A stretch of DNA of 64,000 nucleotides from Actinoplanes teichomyceticus ATCC 31121. Its GTDB lineage: Bacteria; Actinomycetota; Actinomycetes; Mycobacteriales; Micromonosporaceae. The notes under the pieces were generated by a model, which saw only the letters and a program-made list of their open reading frames with translations, searched no databases and was not told the DNA's origin. The stretch is taken from contig NZ_CP023865.1 of the NCBI RefSeq assembly GCF_003711105.1, forward strand, positions 4,985,001 to 5,049,000, read 5' to 3'. Below, one piece after another: positions 60,547 to 64,000 of the stretch. The translations under genes were made by a program, and so were the position numbers. Each line of letters opens with the position of its first letter. Position 1 is the stretch's first letter.

Positions 60547-61830
60547 ATGACCGCACCTCGAATGTTGCGCGGCCTCGTGGCCGCTGTGATCGCCATGCCG
60601 CTGGCGCTGCTCGGCGCCTGCGGCGGTGACGACGGCTCGGGCAGCGACGGCAAGACCGAGCTCACCTTCTTCTGGTGGGGCGGCGAGGCCCGCGCCAAGC
60701 TGACCGAGCAGGCCCTGGCGCTCTACAAGCAGAAGCACCCGGACGTCACGTTCAAGACGACCTGGCAGGCCAACCAGGGCTACTTCGACAAGCTGGCCAC
60801 GCTCACCGCCGGCGACGGCGCCCCGGACATCTTCCAGATCGACGACAACTACCTCGCCGAGTACGCCACCCGCAACGTCACCGAGGACCTCACCAGGTAC
60901 AAGGACTCCGGCAAACTGGATGTGAGCAGGTTCCCGGAGAGCCTCTGGAAGTACGGCGTGGTCGGCGACAAACTCGCCGGCATGGCGATGGGCGAGAACA
61001 CCCAGGGCCTGGTCTTCAACAAGACCAAGCTGGCGGCCGCCAGGCAGGAGCCGCCCAGGACCGGGATGAGCTGGGAAGAGCTGATCAGCTGGGCGCAGAG
61101 GGCCGGCGCCGCCACCAAGGTCGCCGGCACCATGGACCCCAGCGCCGACTACAAGGCGCTCTGGGTGTGGCTGCGGCAGAACGGCAAGGAGTTCTACACC
61201 GGCAATCAGCTCGGCTTCGCCAAGGAGGACGTGCAGAAGTGGTTCGAGCTGTGGAAGGGCGCCCGGGACGCCAAGGCCACCCCGCCCGCCGACGTGATCC
61301 ACGAGGGCAACGCCACCGACATCACCAAGCAGCTGGTGGTCACCGGCAAGGCGCTCACCTCCTGGGTGTGGGCCAACCAGATGCCGGACATCCAGAAGAA
61401 CACCAAGGACGAGCTGGGCGTGGTCGCGTACCCGGGTGACCCGTCCGCGCAGTGGGCGCGCGCCTCGATGTACCTGTCGGTCTACCGCGGCAGCAAGCAC
61501 AAGGACGTCGCCGTCGACGTACTCAACTTCCTGGCCAACGACCCGGAGGCGGGCAAAGTGCTGGGCACCGACCGCGGCCTGCCGTCCAACCTGGACATCC
61601 GCAAGCAGGTGGCCGCGTCGGTGACCGACCCGGCGATGAAGGCCTCGATCGCCCTGGAGGACGAGCTGGTCAAGAAGTTCGGCGCGTCGCCGAGTGTGCC
61701 GCCGAAGGGCCACGCCACGGTCAAGACCGAACTGGTCAAGGCCGCCGAGGCCGCCCAGTTCGGCACCGCCACCCCGGCCCAGGCCGCGGAGCAGTTCGTC
61801 ACGGCGGCCCAGGCCGCGATCAGCCGGTGA
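60547..61830 (+). CDS. ABC-transporter sugar-binding lipoprotein
   Basis: This 427-residue extracellular solute-binding protein has a lipoprotein signal ending at LLGACGG (Cys-25, diacylation site) and the family 1 solute-binding fold (FFWWGGEARAKLTEQALALY, GDGAPDIFQIDDNYLAEYAT, WARASMYLSVYRGSKHKDVA). It starts nine bases after the LacI stop and is followed by two permease genes with overlapping starts. It delivers an oligosaccharide or sugar acid to the importer. The ATP-binding subunit is not in the window, as is usual for actinobacterial CUT1 systems that share MsiK. Confidence 0.92.
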   Translation: MTAPRMLRGLVAAVIAMPLALLGACGGDDGSGSDGKTELTFFWWGGEARAKLTEQALALYKQKHPDVTFKTTWQANQGYFDKLATLTAGDGAPDIFQIDDNYLAEYATRNVTEDLTRYKDSGKLDVSRFPESLWKYGVVGDKLAGMAMGENTQGLVFNKTKLAAARQEPPRTGMSWEELISWAQRAGAATKVAGTMDPSADYKALWVWLRQNGKEFYTGNQLGFAKEDVQKWFELWKGARDAKATPPADVIHEGNATDITKQLVVTGKALTSWVWANQMPDIQKNTKDELGVVAYPGDPSAQWARASMYLSVYRGSKHKDVAVDVLNFLANDPEAGKVLGTDRGLPSNLDIRKQVAASVTDPAMKASIALEDELVKKFGASPSVPPKGHATVKTELVKAAEAAQFGTATPAQAAEQFVTAAQAAISR

Positions 61831-62810
61831 GCAACGTGGCGATCACCACCCGGCCGCCCACCCAACGGCCGCAGCCCGGTCCCGCCGCGCCCCAGCGGCG
61901 GGGCCGGCCCGCCCGGCACCGCGACGACGGCCGCGCCGGATACGTCTTCCTCACCCCCTGGCTGATCGGGTTCGCCGCGGTCACCGCGATCCCGATGCTG
62001 ATGTCGCTGTACCTGAGCTTCACCGACTACGACATCCTCACCCCGTGGTCCGAGGTGAAGTGGATCGGCCTGGACAACTACCAGCGGATGTTCGGCGACG
62101 ACCCGGCCTACTGGCACGCCGTCCGGGTCACCCTGATCTTCGCGTTCATCGCCACCCCGCTCAAGCTCGGTTCGGCGCTGGGCGTGGCGCTGCTGCTGAA
62201 CCGCTCGTTCCGCGGCTCGGGCCTGTTCCGCGGGCTGTTCTACCTGCCGTCGCTGCTGGGCGGCAGCGTCGCCCTGGCGATGGTGTGGCACAGCATGTTC
62301 GACCGCAGCGGGTCCATCAACGCGATCCTGGGCTGGTTCGGCATCGAGGGCAAGGCCTGGGTCAACGACCCGGACACCGCCCTGGGCACGCTGATCCTGC
62401 TGGCCATCTGGCAGTTCGGCGCCCCGATGGTGATCTTCCTGGCCGGTCTCAAGCAGGTACCGAACGAGCTGTACGAAGCGGCCGAGGTGGACGGCGCGGG
62501 CGCCCTGCGCCAGTTCCTCAGCGTCACGCTGCCGATGCTCTCCCCGGTCATCTTCTTCAACCTGGTCCTCGAGACGATCCACGGCTTCCAGGGCTTCACC
62601 TCGGCGTTCGTGCTCTCCGGCGGCACCGGCGGTCCGGTCGACTCGACCCTGATGTACACGCTCTACCTCTACATCCGCGGTTTCGCGAACTACGAGATGG
62701 GCTACGCCTCGGCGATGGCCTGGGTCTTCCTGCTCACGATCGGGCTGGTCACGGTGGTGCTGTTCCGTACCGGCCGGTTCTGGGTCCACTACTCGGACGG
62801 AGACGACTGA
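61827..62810 (+). CDS. ABC-transporter permease, CUT1 type (MalF-like)
   Basis: This 327-residue integral membrane protein has six hydrophobic helices and a cytoplasmic N-terminus of about 40 residues rich in Pro/Arg. The first helix is GYVFLTPWLIGFAAVTAIPM. The permease loop EAAEVDGAGALRQFLSVTLP is the EAA motif that contacts the ATPase. GTG 61827 overlaps the previous TGA by four bases, so translation is coupled. It forms the channel together with the next gene. Confidence 0.92.
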   Translation: MSNVAITTRPPTQRPQPGPAAPQRRGRPARHRDDGRAGYVFLTPWLIGFAAVTAIPMLMSLYLSFTDYDILTPWSEVKWIGLDNYQRMFGDDPAYWHAVRVTLIFAFIATPLKLGSALGVALLLNRSFRGSGLFRGLFYLPSLLGGSVALAMVWHSMFDRSGSINAILGWFGIEGKAWVNDPDTALGTLILLAIWQFGAPMVIFLAGLKQVPNELYEAAEVDGAGALRQFLSVTLPMLSPVIFFNLVLETIHGFQGFTSAFVLSGGTGGPVDSTLMYTLYLYIRGFANYEMGYASAMAWVFLLTIGLVTVVLFRTGRFWVHYSDGDD

Positions 62811-63676
62811 TGGTCACCGTGGTCGCCGGCCGCCGGCCGTTCACCCCGCGCTCGCTGATCCGCCCGGCGGTCCTGCTTCTGCTCACCGCACTGGTGCTGT
62901 ACCCGCTGGTCTGGATGCTCGGCAGCTCGTTCAAGGCGCCCGAGGAGATCCTGAACAACGTGTCGGTGCTGCCGGAGAACTGGACGCCCGGCAACTACCC
63001 GGACGGGTGGACGCACTTCGACGTCGGCTTCGGCCGGTACTTCCTGAACAGTTTCATGGTGGCGGCGCTGACCGTGGTGGCCAACTGCGTGTCCTGCCTG
63101 CTCGCCGCGTACGCCTTCGCCCGCCTGCGGTTCCGGCTGCGCGGCTTCTGGTTCGCCATCATGATCGGCACGCTGCTGCTGCCCAGCCACGTGCTGATCG
63201 TGCCGCAGTTCGTGATGTTCCGGTCGTTCGGGTGGGTGGGCGGGCCGTGGCCGTACCTCCCGCTGATCGTGCCGCACATGCTGGCCACCGACGCGTTCTT
63301 CGTCTTCCTGATGGTCCAGTTCATGCGCGGCATCCCCCGCGAGCTCGACGACGCCGCGAAGATCGACGGCTGCACGGCGTACTCCGCCTTCCGCCACGTC
63401 ATCCTCCCGCTGTCACGCCCGGCCCTGGTCTCCACCGCGATCTTCTCGTTCATCTGGACCTGGAACGACTTCTTCCGCCAGCTGGTGTACCTCTCCGACC
63501 TGGAGAAATACACCGCCCCGGTGGCGCTGACACTGTTCATCGACTCCACCGGCCAGTCGGCGGTGGGCCCGATGTTCGCCATGTCGGTGCTGTCGCTCGC
63601 CCCGGTCTTCCTGTTCTTCGTCGCCTTCCAGCGCCTGCTGGTCGAGGGCATCAACACGACAGGCCTGAAAGGATGA
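62810..63676 (+). CDS. ABC-transporter permease, CUT1 type (MalG-like)
   Basis: This 288-residue partner permease has six hydrophobic helices, including SLIRPAVLLLLTALVLYPLV, and the EAA-type motif DDAAKIDGCTAYSAFRHVIL. It starts at ATG 62810, sharing one base with the preceding stop (TGATG). A C-terminal FQRLLVEGINTTGLKG is typical of MalG-like subunits. The ATPase is expected to be a shared protein encoded elsewhere. Confidence 0.92.
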   Translation: MVTVVAGRRPFTPRSLIRPAVLLLLTALVLYPLVWMLGSSFKAPEEILNNVSVLPENWTPGNYPDGWTHFDVGFGRYFLNSFMVAALTVVANCVSCLLAAYAFARLRFRLRGFWFAIMIGTLLLPSHVLIVPQFVMFRSFGWVGGPWPYLPLIVPHMLATDAFFVFLMVQFMRGIPRELDDAAKIDGCTAYSAFRHVILPLSRPALVSTAIFSFIWTWNDFFRQLVYLSDLEKYTAPVALTLFIDSTGQSAVGPMFAMSVLSLAPVFLFFVAFQRLLVEGINTTGLKG

Positions 63677-64000
63677 CGCTCCCGCACCGCGAGCACCCGC
63701 TTCCCCGTACCCCGGCGGCGTCCCCGGCCCCTTCCACCGCCCGGGCCGCCGCCGGCCTCACCACCCCCGGCAGGCCGGAAGCCGCCCGCGCTTCCGGCCT
63801 GCCGGAGGCCATCCGGACTTCCCGCCCACCGGACCGCGCCGCTGTCCCGGGCCGGTCCAGGGCCGCTGCGGACCCGCCCCGGCCGGACGCCACCACCGGC
63901 CCGGCCGGCTCCGATCCCACCGGCTCCCACGCCGCCACCAGCCCGGCGGCCTCCGACACCACCGGCGGCCCCGGCGGCTCCCCCGTCACCGCCGGCCCGG
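63673..64000 (+). CDS. Start of the next operon gene (partial)
   Basis: An ATG at 63673 overlaps the permease stop (ATGA), which strongly suggests that the operon continues. The visible 109 residues are a Pro/Ala/Arg/Gly/Thr-rich, disordered N-terminus (MTLPHREHPLPRTPAA ... SDTTGGPGGSPVTAGP) without a signal helix, and run off the window. In comparable operons a glycoside hydrolase often sits here, but nothing in the visible part shows that. The opposite strand is also open by chance. Confidence 0.45.
   Translation, partial: MTLPHREHPLPRTPAASPAPSTARAAAGLTTPGRPEAARASGLPEAIRTSRPPDRAAVPGRSRAAADPPRPDATTGPAGSDPTGSHAATSPAASDTTGGPGGSPVTAGP

Overview
The window is very GC-rich, with many GTG and TTG starts, dense coding and long GC-only hairpins between genes. 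The gene content (PknB-type kinases with extracellular sensors, a SAV_2336/NB-ARC/TPR protein, an HExxH peptide hydroxylase, a DUF2637-like membrane protein, GH6 cellulase and LacI repressors) points to a filamentous actinomycete, most likely a Micromonosporaceae (Actinoplanes-like) chromosome. This assignment is inference; there is no rRNA in the window. I saw no tRNA, CRISPR array, transposase or phage gene.

Layout. 1-6.7 kb: a truncated GNAT gene, a PP2C phosphatase, Tex with an RG/QG-rich tail, a receptor kinase with a lectin-like sensor, PspC and a small protein. 6.8-10.2 kb: an electron-transfer pair, a ferric-reductase-like membrane protein feeding a NuoF-ferredoxin fusion. 10.5-17.2 kb: secreted proteins, a CBM2-GH6 cellobiohydrolase behind a perfect CebR-type box, a GAF-GGDEF cyclase and a HAD hydrolase. 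17.5-24.8 kb: a fused alpha-beta glycyl-tRNA synthetase, a Tat-exported glycerophosphodiesterase, a Pit phosphate transporter with a small membrane partner, and hypotheticals. 24.8-28.4 kb: a SCO6745-like protein, a nuclease-like small protein and a membrane PAS-GGDEF cyclase.

28.4-37.2 kb is the most interesting part. It runs SEFIR/TIR protein with an effector-associated domain (EAD), a 58-residue FxsA-like peptide, an alphaKG-HExxH-type peptide hydroxylase, an EAD-VMAP-C protein, and a SAV_2336-NB-ARC-TPR protein. It joins a RiPP-type peptide modification pair to NLR-like signalling parts. The peptide does not carry the usual FxSxx C-terminus, and no radical-SAM gene is present in the window.

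37.3-45.6 kb: secreted and envelope proteins, another Ser/Thr kinase, two LacI regulators (one a CebR candidate), a GlxA-type AraC regulator and GAPDH. 45.7-50.2 kb: a ribbon-helix-helix protein coupled to a large DUF2637-like membrane protein that looks plasmid-transfer derived, then a secreted protein built from three copies of an undescribed Cys-containing domain. 50.5-52.1 kb: an oxidoreductase-cupin operon behind two tandem palindromes.

52.4-64 kb: a divergent uronate/pectin regulon. On the minus strand an operon runs from a Gfo/Idh oxidoreductase through UxaC-type isomerase, a fructuronate/mannitol dehydrogenase family reductase, a second Gfo/Idh oxidoreductase and a KdgF-like cupin to a pectate lyase. 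On the plus strand are a LacI repressor and an ABC sugar importer. Two GCAAACGTTTGC-type palindromes in the intergenic region are the probable LacI operators for both arms.
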